Source of the DNA: Planctomycetaceae bacterium
GTDB taxonomy: Bacteria; Planctomycetota; Planctomycetia; Planctomycetales; Planctomycetaceae
Length of the DNA stretch: 64,000 bases
Reading direction: 5' to 3'
Assembly: GCA_021732975.1 (NCBI GenBank)
Contig: JAKFWC010000013.1
Coordinates: 29,843-93,842 of the forward strand
Part shown: positions 44,567 to 52,878 of the stretch, piece by piece
Layout of the letters: each line of letters begins with the position of its first letter
How positions within the stretch are numbered: position 1 is the stretch's first letter
The notes under the pieces: model-generated
Databases searched by the model: none
The model's input: the letters and a program-made list of their open reading frames with translations, nothing else
What the model was told of the DNA's origin: nothing
Made by a program: the position numbers and the translations under genes

Positions 44567-45859
44567 ATGTTTGCCATTCGCTCATTCATGGCGCGCATTG
44601 CCACTGGTGGCATGCTCGGCCTGTCATTGACATTCAGCACCGTTGTTACTGCTCAAGAACCGACTGCGGTGCCACCCGCTCCCGTGAGCGAGACCGAGAC
44701 CCAGAGCGGGCCGACACTGGATGTTCTCACATCAATCGCGGAATCCACCAGCCCGACCCTGACCCAGGCCGCGGCAGAGGTCCAGGCCGCACGGGGGCGC
44801 GCCTATCAGGCGGGTCTCTACCCCAATCCTGTGGCGAGCGGCGGTGCGATGCAATTGGGAGGTCGAGACAGCCAATACTTCGGCCAACTCAGCCAGGAAA
44901 TCGTCACCAAGCACAAGCTGCAACTCTCCGAAGCGGCCGCGTGCCGAGAAGTCTTTCAAGCCGAGTATCGCTTCGTGCGGACGCGCTTCGACCTGCTCAC
45001 GAACACTCGGCAAGGCTATTACGCGGTGCTCGCCGGTCAAAAACGGGTCGACGTCTTGCGACAGTTGGTCGGCATCGCCAACAAATCGCAAGCTGCGGCC
45101 ACCCGACTTCAGGACGCAGGCGAGGGAACTCGCGGTGATTTGCTGCTGTTTCAGATCGAACTGGAAAAAGCCGAAGTCGCTTTGCAAAACGCCGACGCCA
45201 GGCTGGCGGCCGCTCTACAACAACTCACTGCGAGTCTTGGGGCACCCGACATGGAATTGCAGCGGGTCGAAGGGGACTTGCGAGTGTCCTTAACCCCGTT
45301 TGCCGAGCAGGTCGTTGTCGATAGCTACATTCCGTACAACGCCGACATCTCCGTGGCCGAACAGGACGTGGATCGAAATCGACTGCTGCTGAAGCGGGCG
45401 CAAGTCGAACCGTTCCCCAACATCACGGTCAACGCCGGCTACCTGCGGCAATATGTCGGCAACGACAATATCGCAATCCTGAATCTGTCCGCGCCACTTC
45501 CCCTGTGGAACAAGAACCAGGGAAACATCAATGCCTCGGCGGCCAATGTGACCAAAGCCTCGGCCAACGTCGCCACGGTGAGGAATGGCATCGCCAAACA
45601 AATGGCCGCAGCGCGGGGTCGCTATCGAGCCGCCGATCAATTGGTGGTCCGCTACGAAGAGAAGATCATTCCACTGGCCCAGGAAAGCGTGAAGCTGATC
45701 CAGACCGCTTTCGCTCAAGGGCAGTTCGACTTCCTGCGACTGTTGCAGGCGCAGCGGGCGTTGGTGGAATCGCAGTTGGGATACATCGAGGCTCTGGAAA
45801 CCCGTTGGACAGCCGCCGCGGAATTAGCCGGATTGGCGCAGGTGGAAGACTTTCCTTGA
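44567..45859 (+). CDS. TolC/CzcC-like outer-membrane efflux protein, 430 aa
   Basis: ATG 44567 has a strong GGGAGGG site upstream. A signal peptide (ATGGMLGLSLTFSTVVTAQ) precedes an outer-membrane-factor fold of two homologous halves with long helices (LTQAAAEVQAARGRAYQAG, AEQDVDRNRLLLKRAQVEP) and the typical turns YPNPV near the start and PFPNITVNAGY in the middle. It forms the trimeric exit duct for RND or ABC pumps. With the adaptor at 48808 and the CzcA pump at 52879 it completes a tripartite metal-efflux system, although separated by several small genes. Confidence 0.92.
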   Translation: MFAIRSFMARIATGGMLGLSLTFSTVVTAQEPTAVPPAPVSETETQSGPTLDVLTSIAESTSPTLTQAAAEVQAARGRAYQAGLYPNPVASGGAMQLGGRDSQYFGQLSQEIVTKHKLQLSEAAACREVFQAEYRFVRTRFDLLTNTRQGYYAVLAGQKRVDVLRQLVGIANKSQAAATRLQDAGEGTRGDLLLFQIELEKAEVALQNADARLAAALQQLTASLGAPDMELQRVEGDLRVSLTPFAEQVVVDSYIPYNADISVAEQDVDRNRLLLKRAQVEPFPNITVNAGYLRQYVGNDNIAILNLSAPLPLWNKNQGNINASAANVTKASANVATVRNGIAKQMAAARGRYRAADQLVVRYEEKIIPLAQESVKLIQTAFAQGQFDFLRLLQAQRALVESQLGYIEALETRWTAAAELAGLAQVEDFP

Positions 45860-46100
45860 GTTCGCTGAGGAACACAATCGGCTAATGGAATAAGGATCTG
45901 ATCCGGTCGTTGACTCTCAGAACCTCATGAAGCCGTTCCAATGGTCAGGCCGGACGCCGAACACTTCAAGTTCCAACGCAATGATATTGCGATTGCAGGC
46001 GTTGCGTAACTGAATGTAATCGAATGAGATACGCCAATGCGCTCTTGACTGCATCGCTTCCGTGACGATAATTCAGGCGCAACTTTAAGGAATTGGTTTC

Positions 46101-46496
46101 GTGCGTGCTTGGTTCACACTTCTGGCGCTCGCTTGCTTCGTGCCGCAGCAATTTGCTTGCTGTGCACAAGCCTGCGACACCTATGTGAAGGCCGAAGTCG
46201 TTCACGAAACAGAGTCGCCATGTGAGCATCATGAGGGGCACGGTCACGAAGCCCCGTCGACTCCTCACGATCATTCCCCCCATCATCTGTGTGTCGCCAC
46301 GCACCTGTTCTACGTGTCGCGCAGTGATGCCGGTTCTCAGTTGCCCGATTTGAGTTGGATCCATGCGATCCTGCCCATGCAGGATGCCGTGGTCGACCTG
46401 CAATTCGGTAGCCCCCGCACCATTATGGCGTCGCATTCGGTTCCACCGCCCCATGCGGGACAACTGCGCGCGCTTCTGAGCGTGTGGATTCTCTAA
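46101..46496 (+). CDS. His/Cys-rich secreted leader protein, 131 aa
   Basis: GTG start at 46101 with a signal segment (RAWFTLLALACFVPQQFACC), a His/Cys-rich part (CEHHEGHGHEAPSTPHDHS followed by PHHLC) and a long C-terminal part without clear motif (LPDLSWIHAILPMQDAVVD). It leads the plus-strand run of His-rich periplasmic genes and the CusB/CzcA pump. The combination of signal, CxxC-like and His clusters is comparable with CzcI-like or CopL-like proteins in metal-resistance operons; homology cannot be shown by eye. Confidence 0.65.
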   Translation: MRAWFTLLALACFVPQQFACCAQACDTYVKAEVVHETESPCEHHEGHGHEAPSTPHDHSPHHLCVATHLFYVSRSDAGSQLPDLSWIHAILPMQDAVVDLQFGSPRTIMASHSVPPPHAGQLRALLSVWIL

Positions 46497-46738
46497 TCGC
46501 GCCCAGGCCCTCTTTCGCCTGCGAGCTGCGCTCTGTCGCATGACGGACCCCGAGTCGGTTTCGCTGGTGCCGATCCTTCGCTGCCCGTCTGGGACGGTGG
46601 TCGGCGGTTGTTTTCTCCTCACGGATCGTGTGATCGCTGGATGGCGCGGATTGGCACGGACTTGGTGTCGACAACCGTGACACCAGCTTGGACGGCCCCG
46701 TTTTCGCGTCCAGAATCTCACTACGAAAGGAGTCTCAC

Positions 46739-46978
46739 ATGTATGAATTTGCTTCGCCTCATCATGTTCACCTTGATCTTCAGGTTCTAGTTTTAGTGAC
46801 GGCAATCATGCTGTTGGGAACGGCTGCGGTTGCTTTTTCAGCACCAGGACATGCTCGTGACGGGAGGGGGCCGCAAAGCGGCCCCCTCCCGTCACAGGGT
46901 GACGAAAAATATCCCATCCAAATCGTGATGGATGGGACTGCCGGCTCCAAACGATCCAAACCGAACAGCGATTTCTAA
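46739..46978 (+). CDS. Chimeric remnant of the His-rich/coiled-coil gene pair, 79 aa
   Basis: ATG 46739 has AAAGGAG upstream. Residues 25-60 align with the downstream His-rich paralogues (GHARDGRGP, then GDEKYPIQIVMDG, against GHAHPEKGPHGGP and GDEEYHIEVMLDE), but the last residues SKPNSDF match the end of the unrelated coiled-coil protein at 47675 (TKPNSDS). It thus looks like a first copy of a two-gene unit whose middle was deleted. A perfect 18-bp hairpin interrupts the region that is HPEKGPHGGPLLEL in the paralogues. It may be translated, but probably without function. Confidence 0.55.
   Translation: MYEFASPHHVHLDLQVLVLVTAIMLLGTAAVAFSAPGHARDGRGPQSGPLPSQGDEKYPIQIVMDGTAGSKRSKPNSDF
46857..46895. 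repeat. Perfect 18-bp inverted repeat inside the remnant gene
   Basis: Arms 46857-46874 and 46878-46895 are exact reverse complements with loop aaa and very high G/C. In the two intact paralogues the corresponding stretch is not palindromic, so the structure arose in this copy, by insertion or by template-switch-type correction. Confidence 0.75.
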
Positions 46979-47061
46979 TCGCATTCCACTCCGTAGACGC
47001 ATACCACGGCGTCTCTTTGACAAGTTTTCGTGCGACTGCTTTTTCTCGAAAGGACTCTCTC

Positions 47062-47553
47062 ATGACCGCAATTCTGTTGACGCAACGCGGCCTTCTGGAC
47101 CGCGCTCTCGTCGGGTTCGTGCTCTCTCTCGCTACGGTCTCTTATGTTTGGTCGGCCCCGCCTGCCGCAGGCCACGCCCATCCGGAAAAAGGACCGCATG
47201 GCGGCCCCCTGCTGGAGCTGGGCGACGAAGAATATCACATCGAAGTCATGCTCGATGAGAAGAAGAATGTGCTGACGCTCTATGTCCTTGACGCCGCCGC
47301 CAAATCGTCCGTACCGACTGAGGCCAAAGAGGCGATCATCAGCCTCAAGCACGACGGGAAGCCGGAACAGTTCAAATTGAAGGCGGCACCATTGAAGACC
47401 GATCCCGCGGGCCTGGCTTCGGCATTCCAGTTGAAGGATGAAGAACTGGTGCATGACCTGCACCACAAGGGAAATGATGCTCGGCTGTCGCTGAAGATTA
47501 AAGGCAAGGCGTACACCGCTAAATTCGAGTTAAAGCACGATCACAAACACTAA
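47062..47553 (+). CDS. His-rich periplasmic protein, tandem paralogue A, 163 aa
   Basis: ATG 47062 with AAAGGA upstream. A signal segment (LVGFVLSLATVSYVWSAPP) precedes GHAHPEKGPHGGPLLELGD, a beta-rich middle (EEYHIEVMLDEKKNVLTLY, VLDAAAKS) and a His-rich end (KFELKHDHKH). The GPHGG-L-E-G pattern resembles N-terminal metal-binding segments of CzcB/CusB adaptors. It is probably a free periplasmic metal-binding protein feeding the efflux pump. The copy at 48152 is about three-quarters identical, pointing to tandem duplication together with the coiled-coil gene between them. Confidence 0.82.
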   Translation: MTAILLTQRGLLDRALVGFVLSLATVSYVWSAPPAAGHAHPEKGPHGGPLLELGDEEYHIEVMLDEKKNVLTLYVLDAAAKSSVPTEAKEAIISLKHDGKPEQFKLKAAPLKTDPAGLASAFQLKDEELVHDLHHKGNDARLSLKIKGKAYTAKFELKHDHKH

Positions 47554-47582
47554 TCATCCCTTGGCGGGCAACGGCGTTTGAG

Positions 47583-47610
47583 CCTTTCCGGCGGGCACCC
47601 GCCGGAAAGG
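47583..47610. repeat. Perfect 13-bp inverted repeat after paralogue A
   Basis: Arms 47583-47595 and 47598-47610 pair perfectly around ca (the tip must open to form a loop). It lies 30 bases after the stop. Without a T-run it could act as an RNA-stability hairpin separating the His-rich gene from the coiled-coil gene. Confidence 0.5.
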
Positions 47611-47674
47611 ACTTGCTGATCGTCCTACGCTGCCCGAAGGAGGATGCGACAGAAATTGTCAGGAGATCGTCAAC

Positions 47675-48037
47675 ATGAATTCCCGGCCTTTACAGATTGG
47701 CTGCACTGCGATCGCACTGATGCTGGTTGTTCCCGCTGCGGTCGACGCCGCGCGACGCCCCAGTTCGCGAGCCATGCAGCGGTATTTGCAACAAGCGCAA
47801 GAGCAGCAGCGTCAGATGCAGGCTGCTCAACAAGCCGCGATACTTCGGGAAGCCGCCGCACGCAAAGCCGCGGAAGAACGGAGAATAGAAATGCACCGCC
47901 GGGCCTCGCAGGATCGACGTGATAAGGCGGAAGCGGCACGTGAGCGAGCACGACAGCGCCGCGCGGAGGAAGCCCAAGCCCCGTCAAAGGCATCCACTGA
48001 CATCCCCACACCCACTAAACCGAACAGCGATTCGTAA
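47675..48037 (+). CDS. Secreted basic coiled-coil protein, 120 aa
   Basis: A signal peptide (IGCTAIALMLVVPAAVDAA) is followed by a single long charged helix rich in Gln, Ala, Arg and Glu ([34 protein letters not shown]) and a short Pro/Ser tail ending KPNSDS. It is likely a periplasmic extended helical protein. It lies between the two His-rich paralogues, and its last codons also end the remnant gene at 46739, so it is part of the duplicated unit. Function unknown. Confidence 0.72.
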   Translation: MNSRPLQIGCTAIALMLVVPAAVDAARRPSSRAMQRYLQQAQEQQRQMQAAQQAAILREAAARKAAEERRIEMHRRASQDRRDKAEAARERARQRRAEEAQAPSKASTDIPTPTKPNSDS

Positions 48038-48151
48038 TGGACTGATCGCAAATCCTGATTGTGATGGAAAAGGAATGCCATCACGCCGACGCATGCGTGG
48101 GCGTTAATCTGGACCAGTTTTAGTGTGCTCAGTTTTTCCGAAAGGACTCTC

Positions 48152-48649
48152 ATGAAGGAACGGACCCTATCGCTCGGGACCATTGTGGCCCGCTACTTCG
48201 TCGGAATTGTGTTCTCGCTCGCCTTAGTCTCCTATGTCTTTTCCGCCCCGCCAGCGGCAGGACACGCGCATCCGGAGAAGGGACCGCATGGCGGCCCCCT
48301 GCTGGAGTTGGGAGACGAAGAATATCACATCGAAGTCATGCTCGATGAAAAGGCCAATGTGTTGACGCTTTATGTCCTCGACGCCGCCGCCAAGGCGTCG
48401 GTGCCGATCGAAGCCAGGGAAGCGATCATCAACCTCAAGCACAGCGGGAAGCCGGAGCAGTTCAAACTGCCAGCCCTCCGCCTTAAAAGCGACCCGGTAG
48501 GCATGGCATCCGCTTTTCAGTTGAAGGACGAAGAACTGGTGCATGATCTACACCACAAGAACAACGATGCCCGGCTGGCGGTGAAAATCAAGGGCAAGCC
48601 CTATACCGTCAAATTCGATTTGAAGCACGATCACGACCATAAGCATTAA
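48152..48649 (+). CDS. His-rich periplasmic protein, tandem paralogue B, 165 aa
   Basis: ATG 48152 with GAAAGGA upstream. Signal segment YFVGIVFSLALVSYVFSAP, then GHAHPEKGPHGGPLLELGD and the same domain as the copy at 47062, ending in KFDLKHDHDHKH. The promoter-proximal sequences before both ATGs are similar (a T-rich stretch and GAAAGGACTCTC), consistent with duplication of about 1.1 kb. It lies upstream of the CusB/CzcB-like adaptor gene. Role: putative periplasmic metal carrier (inference). Confidence 0.82.
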   Translation: MKERTLSLGTIVARYFVGIVFSLALVSYVFSAPPAAGHAHPEKGPHGGPLLELGDEEYHIEVMLDEKANVLTLYVLDAAAKASVPIEAREAIINLKHSGKPEQFKLPALRLKSDPVGMASAFQLKDEELVHDLHHKNNDARLAVKIKGKPYTVKFDLKHDHDHKH

Positions 48650-48670
48650 TCGATGAGGTCGCCCGTAAAC

Positions 48671-48724
48671 GCGCCCGGTTCTGCCCGGTGGCGACGATCA
48701 CTCGTCGCGCCGGGTGGCGCTGGG
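48671..48724. repeat. Dispersed GC-rich repeat, copy 1
   Basis: About 54 bases with an internal stem (gcgacg ... cgtcgc) that recur at 56760-56812 with few differences and one indel. Both copies follow a member or remnant of the His-rich family, so they mark a duplicated block or an intergenic repeat carried with it. This copy lies in the leader of the adaptor gene. Confidence 0.6.
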
Positions 48725-48807
48725 GTTTCTCCCCATACCATTGGTTCCTGCCCGCTGCCATGTGGCGCAAGGACTCGCAGCACAGAAACTCCTCAAAGAG
48801 CCCGATT

Positions 48808-50268
48808 ATGCGCCTGTCCAAACAACTTCTCATCTTCGGTGTGTTTGCAATTCTGGCGGGAGTCACGGCCGGTGGAACGATCGCCACGCGCGACCGCTGG
48901 TTGCCTTTAATCACGTCAAAAACGTCGGCGTCCACTCTCGAAGCGGGCCCTGATGAACACGCTGGCCATGACCATGGAGCAGAGGGGCACGGCGGAGAAG
49001 ACAACCAAAACAACGTACCGTTGTCCGAACAGGCACGGGCGAATCTCGGGTTGAAAACCGGGCCGGTGGAACTGTCGGACTATACGAAGAACCTCGTGAT
49101 TCCCGGCACCGTCGTGGAGCAACCCGGGCACAGCGAACGCCGGATCACCACTTCTCTGGCGGGAGTGATCGTCAAGGTTCATGCTTTTCCCGGCCAAGCC
49201 GTGAAGCCCGGAGACCCGTTGCTTGATATTCAACCCACCGGCGAGTTGTTGACGACCGCCCAAGGGGAGTTGCTTAAATCGTTGCAAGACATCGAACTCG
49301 TCGATCTAGAACTCAAACGACTTGCTCCGCTCGTGGAAAATGGTTCTATTCCCGCTCGGAACAAGCTGGAGAAGGAATACGAACGCAAGCGGCTTGATTC
49401 CCAAAAGCTCGTGCAAATTCAAGAACTCCTGGTCCGCGGGCTGACTCCGTACCAGATCACGGAGATGGTGGAGCACAAAACTCTACTGCGCGAATTTACG
49501 ATTCACGTCCCCGGTGGCCCTCCAAAAGCCCCACCAAAAGAGGAAGGCCACAATCATCCCTCGATTGTACCGACGGGGTTGCGACGGACTCCCGAACGAT
49601 TGGAATCCGTGACCGCCGATACGGTCTACACAGTTGAGAACATCGACGTTTTTCCTGGCAAGCTCGTGCAGCCGGGTGACGAGTTATGCGATCTCGGCCT
49701 GCACACCGAACTTTATTTGGAAGGCCACGCGTTTGAACGCGACAGCCGACTGATTGCCCTGGCCGTTCAGGAGCAGCGTCCCGTGACCGCTCTCTTTGAG
49801 GGAGAAGGTGACGCGCCGGAATTGCGGGAAGGCTTGACTGTCCGCTACGTCGAGAATTCGCTCGATGCAGCCACGCGGACGCTCCGGTTCTTTGTTCCCC
49901 TCAAGAACGAAGTGATTCGCGACGCGGAGGCGGATAACGGCCTCATCTACCGCTCGTGGCGGTTCAAGCCGGGTCAGAAAGTGCGACTGCTCATCCCGGT
50001 CCAGAAACTCACCGAACAAGTCGTTGTCCCGGCTGAGGCGGTGGTCAGCGAAGGGCCGGATACCTACGTCTTTCGCGTCAACGGCAAACTCATGGAGCGC
50101 GTCCCCGTGATCGTCGAACATCGCGACCCGCGACATGTGGTTATCCGCAACGACGGCAGTGTGTTCCCCGGCGACGAGATCGCCATGAACCAGGCGTATC
50201 AGATCAATCTAGCGTTGAAGAAGCAGCAGGGCTCCGGTGTCGATCCCCACGCCGGACACAATCACTAA
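48808..50268 (+). CDS. CusB/CzcB-like RND periplasmic adaptor, 486 aa
   Basis: ATG 48808 starts a membrane anchor (LLIFGVFAILAGVTAGGTI), then a His-rich linker (EHAGHDHGAEGHGG) likely to bind metal. The adaptor domains follow: GVIVKVHAFPGQAVKPGD (lipoyl half), a coiled hairpin (ELLKSLQDIELVDLELKRL), VDVFPGKL-like second half (read NIDVFPGKLVQPGDELCDL), barrel and membrane-proximal parts (VVVPAEAVVSEGPDTYVF). It ends in HAGHNH. It links the CzcA pump (52879) and the TolC-type duct. An ATG at 48688 exists but would add a non-signal extension. Confidence 0.92.
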   Translation: MRLSKQLLIFGVFAILAGVTAGGTIATRDRWLPLITSKTSASTLEAGPDEHAGHDHGAEGHGGEDNQNNVPLSEQARANLGLKTGPVELSDYTKNLVIPGTVVEQPGHSERRITTSLAGVIVKVHAFPGQAVKPGDPLLDIQPTGELLTTAQGELLKSLQDIELVDLELKRLAPLVENGSIPARNKLEKEYERKRLDSQKLVQIQELLVRGLTPYQITEMVEHKTLLREFTIHVPGGPPKAPPKEEGHNHPSIVPTGLRRTPERLESVTADTVYTVENIDVFPGKLVQPGDELCDLGLHTELYLEGHAFERDSRLIALAVQEQRPVTALFEGEGDAPELREGLTVRYVENSLDAATRTLRFFVPLKNEVIRDAEADNGLIYRSWRFKPGQKVRLLIPVQKLTEQVVVPAEAVVSEGPDTYVFRVNGKLMERVPVIVEHRDPRHVVIRNDGSVFPGDEIAMNQAYQINLALKKQQGSGVDPHAGHNH

Positions 50269-50290
50269 CTTGTAATTCGGGGTAGAACCC

Positions 50291-50599
50291 GTGCAGATCA
50301 TTTGGAGTCTCGTGCTCTTCCTGGTGGCAGGTGTTCTCGAAATCGGTGGGGGCTGGCTGGTCTGGCAATCGGTTCGAGAGCACAAGCCGTGGACGTGGGC
50401 TCTGTTGGGGAGTGTCTCGCTGCTGCTGTACGGGGTGATCCCCACACTCCAAGCAAGCCACTTCGGACGAATCTACGCTGTGTACGGCGGCTTTTTCATC
50501 GTCCTCTCGTTGCTGTGGGGATGGTGGTGCGATGGAAATCGCCCCGATTTTTGGGACGTGGTGGGCGGCACGATCGCAATGCTGGGCGTCTTTTTATGA
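50291..50599 (+). CDS. ynfA: YnfA family small membrane protein, 102 aa
   Basis: GTG start 50291, 22 bases after the adaptor stop. Four hydrophobic helices and family motifs (LFLVAGVLEIGGGWLVW, LQASHFGRIYAVYGGFF, LWGWWCDGNRPDFWDVVGG) match YnfA (UPF0060), related to small multidrug resistance transporters of the inner membrane. Placement inside a metal-efflux operon suggests a link to cation export here. Whether it transports anything itself is not certain; the family is small and often uncharacterised. Confidence 0.93.
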   Translation: MQIIWSLVLFLVAGVLEIGGGWLVWQSVREHKPWTWALLGSVSLLLYGVIPTLQASHFGRIYAVYGGFFIVLSLLWGWWCDGNRPDFWDVVGGTIAMLGVFL

Positions 50600-50669
50600 T
50601 GTATGGCCCGCGTGCCGCGACTGCTCCGATCGTTGACCTAGCCCTTGGATTTGAAAGAAAGTCGGGATA

Positions 50670-52832
50670 GTGCCCACTGACCTGAAACCAGTCCCTTATG
50701 CGTTCCGCGTCGACGGCATGGACTGCGCCGAAGAGGCGGATCTGCTGCGCCGGGAGTTAACGCCTGTCGTTGGCGCGGACGTTTTGTCCTTCGACTTTCT
50801 CAACCGCAAGTTAACGATTCATGCTGTACCCGAAGGCATGACGGCTGAGAACCTGCTTGCGATCATTGCCCGCACTGGCCTACGAGCGGAGCTGTGGCGC
50901 GAGTCCTCTCTGCCGTCTGACTCACCGTCTTCGTTCTGGCCGACCACGCGAACGGCGAGCACCGTCCTGTGTGGGTTGTTATGGCTGTGTGCTTGGGCAG
51001 TGCAAGCGTGGTCCTATTGGAGCGGATCGAGCAGCATTTCAAGCATTGAACTGTGGTTGTTACGCGCTCTTTGTCTGGCTGCAATCGCGATTGGCGGGTG
51101 GCCGTTTACGCCCCGAGCCTGGGCCGCTCTGCTCCGCTTGCGCCCGGATATGAATCTTTTGATGACGGTCGCCGTTGTCGGTGCCGTGTTGCTGAACGAT
51201 TGGCTGGAAGCGGCCACCGTCACCTTCCTGTTTGCCGTTTCCCTGGCCCTGGAAAGCTGGAGCGTCAGTCGAGCCCGGCGCGCAGTGGCGGCCCTGCTGG
51301 AGTTGACGCCCGCCGTTGTCCGCACGGTCGACGAGACCGGCAATGAGCAATCCCGACCCGCAGCAGAAATTAGTGTTGGTACGTTATTCGTCGTCAAGCC
51401 CGGCGAGAAGTTCCCGCTGGACGGTGAAGTCACTACGGGCCGTAGCGATGTCAATCAGGCTCCCATCACCGGCGAAAGTGTGCCTGTTCCGAAGCAACCG
51501 GGGGACGGCGTGTTTGCCGCTACGATCAATGGCGATGGCCAGTTGACGGTCCGGTCGACGAAAACAGCCGATTCCTCCACACTAGCCCGCATTATCAATC
51601 TCGTGACCGAGGCACAGACGCAGCGAGCCCCCTCTGAACAATGGGTGGAGCAGTTTGCCCGGATCTATACTCCGGTCATGTTTACGGCGGCGATCCTACT
51701 CGCGCTCGTGCCGCCGTTGGTGCTCAACCAATCCATGGCACCGTGGGCCTATCGCGCACTCGTCCTCCTAGTCATTGCGTGCCCCTGCGCCCTAGTGATT
51801 TCCACGCCGGTCACCATTGTGGCGGCATTGGCTGCCGCAGCGCGACAAGGCGTGTTGGTCAAGGGAGGAGCACACTTGGAGCAAGCCGCCCACATCCGAG
51901 CGCTGGCGCTCGACAAGACAGGCACACTCACCGTCGGACGGCCGCAGGTGGTTCAGGTCGTCCCGTTAAACGGACACTCCGAATCGGAGTTGCTGCAACG
52001 CGCCGCAGCTTTGGAATCCGGCAGCCTGCATCCTCTGGCGGTAGCCATCACTGAATACGTTCGCCAGCGCGGCATCGCCTTTGAACCGGCCAGCGACGCG
52101 CGGTCGATCCCCGGCAAGGGAGCCGAAGGACGATGGGATGGTCGCTTATTCTGGCTCGGATCGCATCGTTGGTTGGAAGAACGGGGACAGGAAACACCGG
52201 AGATCCACACCAAACTGGAATCCTTAACCGAGGCGGGCATGACGGTCATCGTCGTCGGTAACGAACAGCACGTTTGCGGCCTGATTGCCCTCGCCGACAC
52301 GGTGCGACCTGGTACCCGAGAGGTTCTTCAATCGCTGCGAGATGTCGGTGTTGTCTCCATTGTGATGTTGACAGGAGACAATCGCGGTACGGCACAGTCA
52401 ATCGGCCGTGAAGTGGGTATCGACGAAGTTGAAGCTGAATTGCTCCCGGAAAATAAAGTGGCGGCCATCGAGAAACTTCTAACCAGATACGGCACTGTCG
52501 CGATGATTGGCGATGGGGTGAACGATGCGCCCGCACTGGCCCGCGCGACGTTGGGAATTGCAATGGGAGCCATCGGGAGCGACGCCGCGATTGAAACGGC
52601 CGACGTAGCGTTGATGTCAGATGACCTCACACGATTGCCGTGGCTGTTCCAGCATGCGCGCCACACGCTGTCCGTCATTCGTCAGAACATCATTTTCTCG
52701 CTGAGTATTAAAGTGCTGTTCGCCGCTCTGACATTTTGGGGCTGGGCTTCGATGTGGGGAGCCATCGCGGCCGATGCCGGGGCATCATTGCTCGTCGTGA
52801 TGAACGGACTACGGCTGTTACGAGGCCCTTGA
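50670..52832 (+). CDS. P1B-type heavy-metal ATPase with CPC motif (Zn/Cd/Pb-type), 720 aa
   Basis: GTG start. An N-terminal HMA-like domain has GMDCAEEA (only one Cys: C-x-x-E rather than CxxC) near residue 16. The core has TGES in the actuator domain (ITGESVPV), IACPCALVIS in the metal-path helix near 370, DKTGTLTV with the phosphorylated Asp near 415, SLHPLA, MLTGDN and GDGVNDAPALA. It should export divalent soft metals such as Zn, Cd or Pb from the cytoplasm using ATP. It lies between YnfA and the CzcA pump; only seven bases separate its stop from the frame of the pump. Confidence 0.94.
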   Translation: MPTDLKPVPYAFRVDGMDCAEEADLLRRELTPVVGADVLSFDFLNRKLTIHAVPEGMTAENLLAIIARTGLRAELWRESSLPSDSPSSFWPTTRTASTVLCGLLWLCAWAVQAWSYWSGSSSISSIELWLLRALCLAAIAIGGWPFTPRAWAALLRLRPDMNLLMTVAVVGAVLLNDWLEAATVTFLFAVSLALESWSVSRARRAVAALLELTPAVVRTVDETGNEQSRPAAEISVGTLFVVKPGEKFPLDGEVTTGRSDVNQAPITGESVPVPKQPGDGVFAATINGDGQLTVRSTKTADSSTLARIINLVTEAQTQRAPSEQWVEQFARIYTPVMFTAAILLALVPPLVLNQSMAPWAYRALVLLVIACPCALVISTPVTIVAALAAAARQGVLVKGGAHLEQAAHIRALALDKTGTLTVGRPQVVQVVPLNGHSESELLQRAAALESGSLHPLAVAITEYVRQRGIAFEPASDARSIPGKGAEGRWDGRLFWLGSHRWLEERGQETPEIHTKLESLTEAGMTVIVVGNEQHVCGLIALADTVRPGTREVLQSLRDVGVVSIVMLTGDNRGTAQSIGREVGIDEVEAELLPENKVAAIEKLLTRYGTVAMIGDGVNDAPALARATLGIAMGAIGSDAAIETADVALMSDDLTRLPWLFQHARHTLSVIRQNIIFSLSIKVLFAALTFWGWASMWGAIAADAGASLLVVMNGLRLLRGP

Positions 52833-52878
52833 TCGACCATTGATCGGGCGAATCGACGCCCAAGGGATTGGCAATTTT

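Noticed and set aside
46654..46668. Possible sigma-54 promoter (TGGCACGGACTTGGT)
   Set aside because: The -24 half is perfect but the -12 half lacks the essential GC at the right spacing.
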